A stretch of 64,000 nt of DNA. Origin: Brevibacterium luteolum. GTDB lineage: Bacteria > Actinomycetota > Actinomycetes > Actinomycetales > Brevibacteriaceae. A program made the position numbers and the translations under genes. The stretch spans positions 1 through 64,000 of the forward strand of contig NZ_JABEMC010000003.1 in NCBI RefSeq assembly GCF_013004595.1, in the 5' to 3' direction. Every line of letters starts with the position of its first letter. Position 1 is the stretch's first letter. Of this stretch, positions 18,334 through 25,864 are shown piece by piece. The notes under the pieces were generated by a model, which worked only from the letters and a program-made list of their open reading frames with translations, was not told the DNA's origin and searched no databases.

Positions 18334-18744
18334 ATGTCGATCTACATCATCCTCGGTGTGTGCGCTGTCGTGTTCTTCGCTGTCGTCGCCATCTTCGGCG
18401 CCACCGGCGGCTTCAACAGCGCCATGGGAGGCGATCAGGCTCAGGAGCCCCCGCGCGGACTGGGCGAGGAATGGTCGGCAGACGACATCAGCACCGTGCG
18501 CTTCCAGCTCGCCGCCCGCGGCTACCGCACCGACTCAGTCGACCTGGTGCTCGAGCAGATGACCCAGCGGCTGCGCGAACAGGAGGCCGAGATCACCCGC
18601 CTGCACGCCGAACGCGACCGCCCGCACCCAGGCCACCACCGCCTCGGCGACGGCTACCCGGAGACCCTGGGCAACCCCCAGCCCGGTGACAGCGAGCGGG
18701 GCATCGACGCACCGCACGGCACGCTGGGCGACCCGCAGCCCTGA
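18334..18744 (+). CDS. Small membrane-anchored DivIVA-domain protein
   Basis: A 136-aa protein with one N-terminal transmembrane helix (about residues 3-25). A short DivIVA-like motif (STVRFQLAARGYRTDSVDLVLEQM) follows near 50-73, leading into a coiled-coil stretch of about 25 residues. The C-terminal 45 residues are Pro/Gly/His-rich and look disordered. In mycobacteria a similar small protein lies between the LOG gene and the DUF3117 gene. A polar or septal scaffolding role is inferred only. Its stop overlaps the next ATG by one base. Confidence 0.75.
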   Translation: MSIYIILGVCAVVFFAVVAIFGATGGFNSAMGGDQAQEPPRGLGEEWSADDISTVRFQLAARGYRTDSVDLVLEQMTQRLREQEAEITRLHAERDRPHPGHHRLGDGYPETLGNPQPGDSERGIDAPHGTLGDPQP

Positions 18745-19988
18745 TGGCACCGCCCACACCCGCCCCAGCATCCTCAGCCGGGCTGATCGCTGTGCAGCCG
18801 GCCACCCCGCGGATCGTCAGGCGGGCAGCGGACTGGCTGCTGGGCCTGCCGGTCTGGGCGCAGGCGCTTGTCGTCTTCCTCGTCTCGCGGATCATCGCGT
18901 TCGCGTTCCTCTCCCACGTGCTCGCTGAGCAGGGCAGCTCGCCGTGGACGAGCGGGGAGGCCACGACGCTGCGGGACTTCCTCAACTTCTGGGACGCCGG
19001 CTGGTACGAGCGCATCGCGACCGAAGGCTACCCCGAGGTGCTCCCGCGCGCAGAGACCGGAGATGTCAGCCAGAACGCGTGGGCGTTCTACCCGCTGCAC
19101 CCCTGGATCGCCCGCGACGTCTCCGTGCTCACCGGGCTGGACTACCAGTTCGTCTCACCGCTGCTGTCGAACCTGTTCGCCGCCGGGGCTGCGATCGTCA
19201 TCCTTGCGCTGTTCCGCCGCCACACCACCGCCGGGCGGGCGCTCATGGGCCTGGCGGTCGTGTTCGTCTTCCCCGCCTCCCCGATCCTGAGCACCGGATA
19301 CGCCGAGGCGCTCAACCTGCTGCTGCTCGCCTACACGCTCACGCTCGTTATCGACCGCGCCTACCTGTGGGCGATCCCGGTCGTCGTGGCGATGGACCTC
19401 TCCCGGCCGATCGGCGTGGCGTTCTCGTTCTTCATGCTCATCCACCTCATCAGCCGCTTCGCCCGCCGCGGCAGCGACCCCTACCCGGCAGGGGAGGCGA
19501 TCCGCAGCTGGACGCTCGGAGTGCTGTCCTGCGTTGCTGCGCTAATCCACCCCATCCACGCCTGGCTGCGCACCGGTGAGCCGCTGGCCTATCTTGAGAC
19601 TGAGCACGCGTGGAGCGGTGGGCACTCCCGGTTCGTCATCCAGTGGTTCGACATGTCGCGCTGGCTGGCAGGCGACATCATCGGACCTGTGCTGCTCGTG
19701 GCGCTCATCATCGGGTTCGCAGCTCTCATGGCCTCGGCTGCCGGCCGGCAGCTCGGCCGCGACCTGCAGCACTTCACTGTCGCCTATGCGGTGTACCTGT
19801 TCATCTTCTTCAATCCGCAGACCTCGACGTTCCGACTGCTGCTGCCGCTGTTCCCGCTCGCCCTGGCGATGGCGTATTCCCGTTCGTGGGCGTACCGCGG
19901 ACTGCTGCTCGTCGTGCTCATCGTCACCCAGTACCTGTGGATCAGTCAGCTGTGGCATTTCACCCCGCCATCGGACTGGCCGCCGTGA
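18744..19988 (+). CDS. PIG-V-like mannosyltransferase, polytopic membrane protein
   Basis: A 414-aa integral membrane protein with about 9-11 hydrophobic segments. After the first helix comes an extracytoplasmic loop with FWDAGWYERIATEGYP near residue 90 and AFYPLHPW near 112. These are features of GT-C glycosyltransferases of the PIG-V type, where the loop Asp is the likely catalytic base. It would transfer mannose from a polyprenyl-phosphate donor to an envelope acceptor; the acceptor is unknown. It is translationally coupled to the DivIVA-like gene (TGATG). Confidence 0.8.
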   Translation: MAPPTPAPASSAGLIAVQPATPRIVRRAADWLLGLPVWAQALVVFLVSRIIAFAFLSHVLAEQGSSPWTSGEATTLRDFLNFWDAGWYERIATEGYPEVLPRAETGDVSQNAWAFYPLHPWIARDVSVLTGLDYQFVSPLLSNLFAAGAAIVILALFRRHTTAGRALMGLAVVFVFPASPILSTGYAEALNLLLLAYTLTLVIDRAYLWAIPVVVAMDLSRPIGVAFSFFMLIHLISRFARRGSDPYPAGEAIRSWTLGVLSCVAALIHPIHAWLRTGEPLAYLETEHAWSGGHSRFVIQWFDMSRWLAGDIIGPVLLVALIIGFAALMASAAGRQLGRDLQHFTVAYAVYLFIFFNPQTSTFRLLLPLFPLALAMAYSRSWAYRGLLLVVLIVTQYLWISQLWHFTPPSDWPP

Positions 19989-20098
19989 TCAGTATGCAAG
20001 ACAGACGGATGCGCGCTTGACGCGCCCGTTACGTGATCCAGCTCAAATGGTGGATAATCAGAGATGCTGGAAATTTTCAACCGGAAGGACAGAGGTTC

Positions 20099-20269
20099 AT
20101 GGCAGCACAGAAACCGCGCACTGGTGACGGCCCTCTTGAAGTGACCAAAGAAGGTCGCGGCATGGTTCTGCGTCTACCTGTCGAGGGCGGCGGGCGGCTG
20201 GTCATCGAGATCAGCCCGGAGGAAGCTGCGAACCTGTACGACACCCTCGCCGAGGCGCTGGGCAAGTAA
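20099..20269 (+). CDS. DUF3117 protein
   Basis: A 56-aa protein matching the actinobacterial DUF3117 family: it starts MAAQKPRTGDGPLEVTKEGR and continues with GGGRLVIEISPEEAANL. The mycobacterial relative is Rv1211 (from memory). Function is unknown. ATG 20099 follows AGAGG; the longer in-frame start at 20033 adds residues not seen in the family. Upstream, GATAAT (20051-20056) with TTACGT (20027-20032) at 18 bases is a candidate promoter. Confidence 0.9.
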   Translation: MAAQKPRTGDGPLEVTKEGRGMVLRLPVEGGGRLVIEISPEEAANLYDTLAEALGK

Positions 20270-20276
20270 CGCAGTG

Positions 20277-20305
20277 CCGGTTCCGGTCCGCTGACCGGGA
20301 ACCGG
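20277..20305 (+). terminator. Stem-loop after the DUF3117 gene
   Basis: Arms CCGGTTCCGGTC (20277-20288) and GACCGGGAACCGG (20293-20305) pair with one bulged G around a 4-base loop. It starts 7 bases after the stop codon. No T-run follows, as is common in GC-rich actinobacteria. Confidence 0.6.
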
Positions 20306-20323
20306 AGAGCACCACCCTCATCT

Positions 20324-20357
20324 GGGCGCCGGAGGCGCATACGCGCAACCGGCGCCC
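20324..20357 (+). other. Second hairpin, directly before the 85-aa gene
   Basis: GGGCGCCGG (20324-20332) and CCGGCGCCC (20349-20357) form perfect 9-base arms with a 16-base loop, ending 6 bases before ATG 20364. It could be a second terminator or a structure that limits translation of the next gene, which has no visible ribosome site. Confidence 0.4.
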
Positions 20358-20363
20358 ATACTC

Positions 20364-20621
20364 ATGGAGGAACGCAGCGTCGAGCGGATCCTCCGGTTTG
20401 CCGCCGAAGCGGTCACCGAGATGGGTGCTCGCATTGCAGGGGAGGGGATTCAGGCCGGCACTCCTGACACCAGCTTCGGGCCGAAGTTCGTGCGCAAGCT
20501 CACGGCGCTGGCCGACGGTTCGGTCGCTGACCTCCGCACAGAGCTGATCGCCTGCGCCGATAAGCTGCGCGAGCTGCAGCGGCTCGAAAATGGGCGCGAT
20601 GCGCAGCCAGGTGAGGATTAG
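20364..20621 (+). CDS. Hypothetical protein, 85 aa
   Basis: An 85-residue, mostly helical, charged protein with no signal peptide and no cysteine-based motif except one Cys in LIACAD. Amphipathic stretches (VERILRFAAEAVTEMG; LRTELIACADKLRELQR) suggest a small helical bundle. I do not recognise a family. The ATG has no ribosome site and lies right after a hairpin. It is convergent with the GNAT gene, with 19 bases between them. It could be an unexpressed reading frame, but codon composition resembles the neighbours. Confidence 0.5.
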   Translation: MEERSVERILRFAAEAVTEMGARIAGEGIQAGTPDTSFGPKFVRKLTALADGSVADLRTELIACADKLRELQRLENGRDAQPGED

Positions 20622-20640
20622 GCCCTGCCGGCTGGGAAGA

Positions 20641-21279
20641 TCAGCTCGCTGACACGCCGCTCGGAGTCACGCGCATGACATCGGTGAACCCATGCCGCCG
20701 GTACCAGTCGAGCGGCCAGTCGTCTTCGTCTGCGCCGATGGCGGCGACCGTGCAGCCGGCATCGTGCAGATGATGGAGCATCTCGATAAGCATCGCGGTT
20801 CCGTAACCTCTGCCGCGCCATGTCGGAAACACGTCAACCTCCTGCAGCCGTGCCCAGCTCTGCCACGGGGCAGGCAGGCGGAAGAAGCCTATCGCCCCAA
20901 TCCTCTCGGCGTCGATGCAGGCGAAGAACAGCGTCATCTCCAGGCGCCCCGCACGGTCACGTAACTCTGTCACCATCGCTCGGGCGCGCTGCTCAGTAAC
21001 ACCGAAGGATGACTCGACCGCGATCCGCTCACCGGTGTAGTGATGCCAGTCGTCGTCGCTGGTGAGCGGCTGCAGAAAGACGGATGCTCCGGCCGATTTC
21101 GAAGCCGGCAGCTGTCGCATCAGGAGAACTTTCGCGTGTCCGATCTCCTCAGCGTCGCCGATCGGTGCCGCACCGGGCCAGATCATCCGCTCAGTGGCGA
21201 AAGCCAGCGCGGAGGTCTCGTCAGCGCCCCCATCGCCGCCTGCCCGTGGTTCGAAGCACATGCCCCGCCCGAGCTTCAC
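20641..21279 (-). CDS. GNAT-family N-acetyltransferase
   Basis: A 212-aa cytosolic acetyltransferase. The acetyl-CoA motif A is VDVFPTWRGRGYGTAML near residue 150, followed by WYRRHGFTDV near 195, the usual end of the fold. The first 90 residues are less typical and may bind the acceptor, which is unknown. The ATG overlaps the stop of the upstream methyltransferase gene by 4 bases, so the two are coupled. Confidence 0.85.
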   Translation of the reverse strand: MKLGRGMCFEPRAGGDGGADETSALAFATERMIWPGAAPIGDAEEIGHAKVLLMRQLPASKSAGASVFLQPLTSDDDWHHYTGERIAVESSFGVTEQRARAMVTELRDRAGRLEMTLFFACIDAERIGAIGFFRLPAPWQSWARLQEVDVFPTWRGRGYGTAMLIEMLHHLHDAGCTVAAIGADEDDWPLDWYRRHGFTDVMRVTPSGVSAS

Positions 21280-21914
21280 TGTCCCAGGCGCCGGAGCACG
21301 AGCAGGCCGGCATCGATGGGGATCATGAGCCGTTCGATGTCGGTGCGGGCTTCGATGTCGGAGAGCACGGTGCGCATCACCTGGGTGCGCGGGGCACGGT
21401 TGGCCGGCTTGGCCACCGCATCGCCGAGCAGCGCCTGGTTGATGATGAGCAGTCCGTCGGCGCTGAGCCGTTCAATCGCCAGCGGCACGAGCCGCGGATA
21501 CGTCAGCGGCTCGGAGTCGAGGAACACAAGATCATAGCCACCGGGTGCCAACCGGGCGAGCACGTCCTCACCGCGGCCGTGGATCATGCGCACGCAGTGC
21601 GGGCGGATCCGTGCGGCACCGAGCAGCTCGCGGGCCACAGCCTGTTTGTCGGCGTCGACGTCGATGCTCGTGAGCACTCCGCCTGCGGGCATGCCGCGCA
21701 TGATCGCCAGCGTGCCGGTTCCGGTGCCGGTGCCGACCTCCAGGGCGCTCGCCGGCTTCGCCAGCTGGGTGAGCAGGCGCAGCAGGCCTGCAGTGTTGAC
21801 CGACAGCGGGGTGACGGCATAGTCAGAGGCGATGGTGCGGGCAGCGTCGAGGACGGCGTCGGCAGGGTTGTAGCGTTCGGCGTATTGCGCGTTGATCGCC
21901 CAGTCGCGGCTCAT
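21276..21914 (-). CDS. Class I SAM-dependent O-methyltransferase
   Basis: A 212-aa member of the O-methyltransferase (COMT-like, PF01596) family. SAM motif I is LEVGTGTGTGT near residue 58, motif II IDVDADK near 85, and a metal-associated LVFLDSEP near 125. It resembles the mycobacterial protein encoded near sigE and tatB (Rv1220c-like, from memory). The substrate is unknown. It is divergent from tatB and coupled to the GNAT gene downstream. Confidence 0.9.
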   Translation of the reverse strand: MSRDWAINAQYAERYNPADAVLDAARTIASDYAVTPLSVNTAGLLRLLTQLAKPASALEVGTGTGTGTLAIMRGMPAGGVLTSIDVDADKQAVARELLGAARIRPHCVRMIHGRGEDVLARLAPGGYDLVFLDSEPLTYPRLVPLAIERLSADGLLIINQALLGDAVAKPANRAPRTQVMRTVLSDIEARTDIERLMIPIDAGLLVLRRLGQ

Positions 21915-22039
21915 ACGTTCCTTCCTGCTGACAGCGGATCGCGGACCGGCAGAAGTCGTGGAAAGCGCCGGCGATCCGTGCCCTCAGTGTAGCCCGGAGC
22001 AGCCGTGAGACCCCTGAGCGCACTGCTAGAATGAGGGCC

Positions 22040-22462
22040 ATGTTCGGGATCAACGGCACGGAGATGCTCATCATCGTCATCGTTGCCCTCCTTGTCATCG
22101 GCCCGCAGCGGCTGCCCGAATACGCCGAGCAGCTCAAGGAGTTCGTCAAGCTGCTCAAGCGCCGCGCTGACGAAGCCAAGGGCAGCCTGCGTCGCGACTT
22201 CGCCGAGGACCTGCCCGATGTCGACTGGAAGACCCTCGACCCGCGTCAGTACGACCCGCGCCGGATCGTGCGCGAGGCGCTGCAGGAGGAGTCCCAGGCA
22301 CAGGCGTCTTCCGGTTCGCGGAAATCCACAGGCAGTACGGCTGCCGGTTCCAGCTCAGACGAGGCAGCAGCCGCGCAGCTGAGTCCCGTCCAGCGCTACC
22401 GCGCCCAGGTCGCTCTGCGCGACGCCGAGGCGGCACCGCCCTTCGACCCGGAAGCCACCTGA
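22040..22462 (+). CDS. tatB: Twin-arginine translocase subunit TatB
   Basis: A 140-aa membrane protein for export of folded proteins, working with TatA and TatC, which are not in this window. It has the family's N-terminal MFGINGTEMLIIVIVALLVI transmembrane helix, the G-P hinge (IGPQRLPEY) and an amphipathic helix, then an Arg/Glu-rich and Ser-rich tail. ATG 22040 is chosen because the family starts MFG. An upstream ATG at 22031 overlaps a TAGAAT box that lies 7 bases before 22040, suggesting a leaderless mRNA. Confidence 0.9.
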   Translation: MFGINGTEMLIIVIVALLVIGPQRLPEYAEQLKEFVKLLKRRADEAKGSLRRDFAEDLPDVDWKTLDPRQYDPRRIVREALQEESQAQASSGSRKSTGSTAAGSSSDEAAAAQLSPVQRYRAQVALRDAEAAPPFDPEAT

Positions 22463-22490
22463 GCCAGACCCAGGTTGGGGTCAGTCCGAC

Positions 22491-22535
22491 AGGGGTCGAT
22501 CAGGCGATGTCTGATGCGGGAGGGGTCGATCAGGC
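22491..22535. repeat. 15-bp direct repeat, 30-base period, at the mrp stop
   Basis: AGGGGTCGATCAGGC occurs at 22491-22505 and again at 22521-22535, start to start exactly 30 bases. The second copy covers the mrp stop codon (22530-22532). It lies between the convergent ends of tatB and mrp. Confidence 0.6.
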
Positions 22536-23657
22536 AGGGGAGAGGCCGAGTGATCGGCCGGCGAGTCCGCGCGAGCGCGTCGCCAGCTGCTGAGCCACCG
22601 CCCGCAGAGCCGTTGAAGCTGGTGAGTCCGGGGCTGCCAGCACAGCAGGAGTGCCCGCATCCCCGCCGGTGCGCACGGGCGGATCGAGCGGGATCTGGCC
22701 GAGCAGCGGCACCTGACCACCGGTGATCTCCGACAGGTTCTTCGCCACTGACTCTCCGCCGCCGGAGCCGAAGACGTCCATCCGGGTGCCGTCGGGCATC
22801 TCCATCCACGACATGTTCTCAATGACACCGGTGACCTGCTGCTGGGTTTGCGTTGAGACCGACCCGGCACGCTCAGCAACCTGTGCGGCTGCCTGCTGCG
22901 GGGTGGTGACGACGAGCAGCTCAGAGCGCGGCAGCAGCTGGGCGACTGAGATCGCGATGTCGCCGGTGCCCGGCGGCAGATCGAGCAGCAGCACATCGAG
23001 ATCGCCCCAGAACACGTCGGTGAGGAACTGCTGGAGAGCCCGGTGCAGCATCGGTCCCCGCCACACGACGGCCTGACCGGGCTGGACGAACATGCCGATC
23101 GAGATGACCTTCACCCCGTGGGCGACCTGCGGCAGGATCATCTCATCGACCTTCGTCGGCTTGCCGGAAAGGCCGAGCATGCCCGGGATCGAGAATCCGT
23201 AGATGTCGGCGTCGACGACGCCGACGCGCAGCCCTTCGGCAGCGAGCGCCACGGCGAGGTTGGCGGTGATCGAGGACTTCCCGACCCCGCCCTTGCCGGA
23301 GGCGACCGCGTAGATGCGGGTGAGTGAGTTCGACTTGTTGAACGGGATCTCGCGGTTGGCACCGGGCCCCTGCAGCTTCTCTCGCATCGCCTGCCGCTGC
23401 TCAGGGGTCATCGTGCCCAGTGTCACCGTCACGCCGGTGACGCCGTCGACCTTCGCAACCGCCGCCTCGGTGTCGCGTGTGATGGTGTCCTTGAGCGGGC
23501 AGCCGGCGATGGTCAGCAGCACGGTGACGGCGACATGCCCGTCATCGGCAACGGCGATGTCGTCGACCATGTCGAGTTCGACGATGCTGCGGCGGATCTC
23601 GGGATCGAGCACAGTGGCAAGGGCGGCGCGGACAGCATCGATGGTGGGGGCGGTCAT
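22530..23657 (-). CDS. mrp: Mrp/ApbC-type Fe-S carrier P-loop ATPase
   Basis: A 375-aa cytosolic protein that carries or inserts Fe-S clusters. Residues about 1-90 are a MIP18/DUF59 domain; the P-loop NTPase domain follows with the deviant Walker A KGGVGKSS near residue 120 and the DLPPGTGD stretch near 220. Mrp proteins usually have a CxxC near the end of the ATPase domain; I did not find a clear one here, which is notable. ATG 23657 is chosen because the DUF59 domain begins there; a longer frame to 23912 adds unlike residues. Confidence 0.95.
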   Translation of the reverse strand: MTAPTIDAVRAALATVLDPEIRRSIVELDMVDDIAVADDGHVAVTVLLTIAGCPLKDTITRDTEAAVAKVDGVTGVTVTLGTMTPEQRQAMREKLQGPGANREIPFNKSNSLTRIYAVASGKGGVGKSSITANLAVALAAEGLRVGVVDADIYGFSIPGMLGLSGKPTKVDEMILPQVAHGVKVISIGMFVQPGQAVVWRGPMLHRALQQFLTDVFWGDLDVLLLDLPPGTGDIAISVAQLLPRSELLVVTTPQQAAAQVAERAGSVSTQTQQQVTGVIENMSWMEMPDGTRMDVFGSGGGESVAKNLSEITGGQVPLLGQIPLDPPVRTGGDAGTPAVLAAPDSPASTALRAVAQQLATRSRGLAGRSLGLSPA

Positions 23658-23841
23658 ATGCGCTCTGAGTGTCCTTCCAGCAGGCCGGAGATCGCGGGCG
23701 ATTCCAGCGTACTCCATTCGCTGCCGCCTGCAGCTGTGCGATATCTGACTCGTCTCTGTGACCGGTTCATCACCCGGCGTGGACGTAGCAGACTCGATCC
23801 CGCTGCCGTGATCCAGTCCCCATCTGAACGGAGTCCCTCCC

Positions 23842-24188
23842 GTGCCCGCTGAGCTCCGCATCGGCGCCACCCGGATCGTCGAGACCGCCACCGGCGGTCT
23901 CACCCTGGACATCAGCGACAGCTCAGCTGACTTCTCGGCGTTCGGCTACGACTTCCTCGACGAGACCGGGATGGTCACCGGCTCGATGGAGGTCTACGGG
24001 GAGGACTCGGTGCAGGCGCTCCGGTCGCCATCACCGCCGCAGGTGACTGTCTGCAGCGCTTCGTGCCCTCTGCCTCATTCCTCGGGCTGGGAGTCCACGG
24101 TCTGCTGACAACCGACCTCAGCGCTGTCGACGAGTGGCGGGCACAGGTCGTCCTATCAGCCGGCGAGCTCGATCTGCCCGCAGTCTGA
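23842..24188 (+). pseudogene. Small gene split by a frameshift
   Basis: Two halves of a plausible ~115-aa protein lie in different frames. From ATG 23842 (or GTG one codon earlier) the frame reads well for about 58 residues, to GEDSVQ near 24014, then turns into a Ser/Pro/Cys-rich tail that stops at 24108. A -1 shift near 24012-24017 opens another 57-residue stretch (GAPVAITAAGDC, then QRFVPSASFLGLG) ending at TGA 24186-24188. Both halves look like ordinary protein and have no early stop once joined. I do not recognise the family. A sequencing error or programmed shift are alternatives. It is divergent from mrp. Confidence 0.6.
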
Positions 24189-24247
24189 TGGTGCACACCC
24201 GGCAACCCAACACATCTGGCAGCCGGTGACTAGTCCATACTGGAGGT

Positions 24248-24721
24248 ATGGCTTCCAGACGACCGGTCACCCAGATCCCGCACGGCGAAGTGCTCGGCTC
24301 CTACCGCACGCATGAGGATGCGCAGAAGGCGGTCAGGTTCCTTGCTGAGAAGGACTTCGACGTCTCCTCGCTGACGATCGTCGGCTCCAATCTCAAGATC
24401 GTCGAACCGGTCACCGGCATGCTCACCTGGGCTGCTGCAGCCGGCCGCGGTGCGCTGTCCGGTGCCTGGATCGGGATGCTCTTCGGGCTGGTGTTCATGC
24501 TGCTCGGCGGCGGCACCGACGCATCGCTGACGACCGGGGCGCTGCTGCCGGGCATCGTCATCGGCGTGGGCCTGGGCATGATCTGGGGGATTGCGATCAA
24601 GGCGATCAACCGAAAGCAGAGTGCGGTCATGTCCAGCCCGCAGGTGCTGGCGACGACCTACGACATCATCTGCCCGCCCGGCGTCGTGAACGAGGCGCAG
24701 GCGATCCTCGCCGCCCGCTGA
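24248..24721 (+). CDS. General stress protein 17M-like membrane protein
   Basis: A 157-aa protein with an N-terminal YflT/GSP17M-like domain (GSYRTHEDAQKAVRFLAEKDF near residues 17-37). A Gly-rich central hydrophobic pair of helices (about 60-120, interrupted by GGGTDAS) follows. A similar membrane protein lies near mrp in mycobacteria (Rv1234-like, from memory). Function is unknown. GGAGG lies only one base before the ATG, too close to act normally; CATACT lies 6 bases before it, so leaderless transcription is likely. Confidence 0.85.
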   Translation: MASRRPVTQIPHGEVLGSYRTHEDAQKAVRFLAEKDFDVSSLTIVGSNLKIVEPVTGMLTWAAAAGRGALSGAWIGMLFGLVFMLLGGGTDASLTTGALLPGIVIGVGLGMIWGIAIKAINRKQSAVMSSPQVLATTYDIICPPGVVNEAQAILAAR

Positions 24722-24752
24722 GACACGGAGCGGAACAGAACTGCAGGGTTCG

Positions 24753-25862
24753 TCAGTCGAGTGCCTGCCACGCAGCTGCGAGCTGCGGGCACACCGTGCG
24801 CAGCGGGGGAGGAGAAGCTGGCAGCGGCGCACCCCCGGCATAGTCGCCTGCGGAGATGACCGCATCGACGATCGCTGCCGAGAGCACATCGGCGGCCGCG
24901 GTATTCAGCTGCCCGAGCACCATCGTCTCATCGGCCTCACCGGACCCGCCCTCTGACTGCGTCAGGGCCACGGCACCGGTGGCTGCGGCGAAGACCGTAT
25001 CCCCATCGAAGAGCGTATGCGAGGGATGGATCGCCCGCGCCAGCCCGGCATGGGCTGACTGCGCCAGCCGGTGCGCCTGAGCAGTATCGAGCCGGGCGTC
25101 GGTGACGACGGCGGCGATCGTCGTGTTCCGCGTCGGAGGCGGGCCCTCGACAGACTGTGGCGCCACTGCTGCTAACCTCTCACGCAGCACGTCACAGTCG
25201 TCTGCCGGCAGGTCGATGCCGTAGCCGGAGAGCACCTCGGCGGCGTGCAGCCGGCCGGTCGGTGCGATGACGGTGCCCATGGGATTGGCGACGACGATCG
25301 CTGCCACCCGGTGGCCGGTGTCGGTGTCGATGACTGCCGAGCCGAGGCCTCCGCGCAGCAGTCCGCGCCCGGTCCACGCACCGATCCCACCGCCGGCAGA
25401 CCCGCGCACCACCGCCTCGGGCCCGGTCGCCCGGTCGGCATAGGCGGCCTGCCCGGTCTCGATCGTCGGCGGCAGGCAGGGCGCGCCGCCGCGGCCGAGG
25501 TCGAAGATCCCAGCCGCGGGCACGAGCGGGACGGTCACACCAGCCAGCCCGGGGGCGGGGAACCCGCGCCCGTCAGCGGCCAGACCGGCCTGCACGCCGT
25601 GGGCTGCGGCCAGCCCGTAGGCGCTGCCGCCGGTGAGTACGATCGCATCGCATCCGGCGGTCAGCGTGCCCGGAGCCAGCAGCTCGGTCTCGTGACTGGC
25701 CGGCCCGCCGCCGCGCACATCGACCCCGCCGGTGGTGCCGGCAGGAAGGATGAGGGCAGTCGTGCCGGTCAGCGCACCGGCAGCGGAGTCGATGAGGCCG
25801 GCGTGGCCGAGTTCGACACCGTCGATCTCGCAGACCCCGCCGCCGCGGCGCAGCACCGGCAT
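24753..25862 (-). CDS. S58-family (DmpA-like) N-terminal nucleophile peptidase
   Basis: A 369-aa P1/S58 peptidase homologue. The family cleaves itself before a Ser/Thr that becomes the nucleophile; here the site is Asn246-Thr247 in TRNTTIAAVVTDA. Conserved Gly-rich segments include TGGVDVRGGGPASHET near residue 44 and LTGGSAYGLAAAHGV near 77. Members act as aminopeptidases or amidases on small peptides; the substrate here is unknown. It starts 2 bases after the stop of the aminopeptidase P gene, so both are probably one transcript involved in peptide turnover. Confidence 0.9.
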   Translation of the reverse strand: MPVLRRGGGVCEIDGVELGHAGLIDSAAGALTGTTALILPAGTTGGVDVRGGGPASHETELLAPGTLTAGCDAIVLTGGSAYGLAAAHGVQAGLAADGRGFPAPGLAGVTVPLVPAAGIFDLGRGGAPCLPPTIETGQAAYADRATGPEAVVRGSAGGGIGAWTGRGLLRGGLGSAVIDTDTGHRVAAIVVANPMGTVIAPTGRLHAAEVLSGYGIDLPADDCDVLRERLAAVAPQSVEGPPPTRNTTIAAVVTDARLDTAQAHRLAQSAHAGLARAIHPSHTLFDGDTVFAAATGAVALTQSEGGSGEADETMVLGQLNTAAADVLSAAIVDAVISAGDYAGGAPLPASPPPLRTVCPQLAAAWQALD

Positions 25863-25864
25863 GC

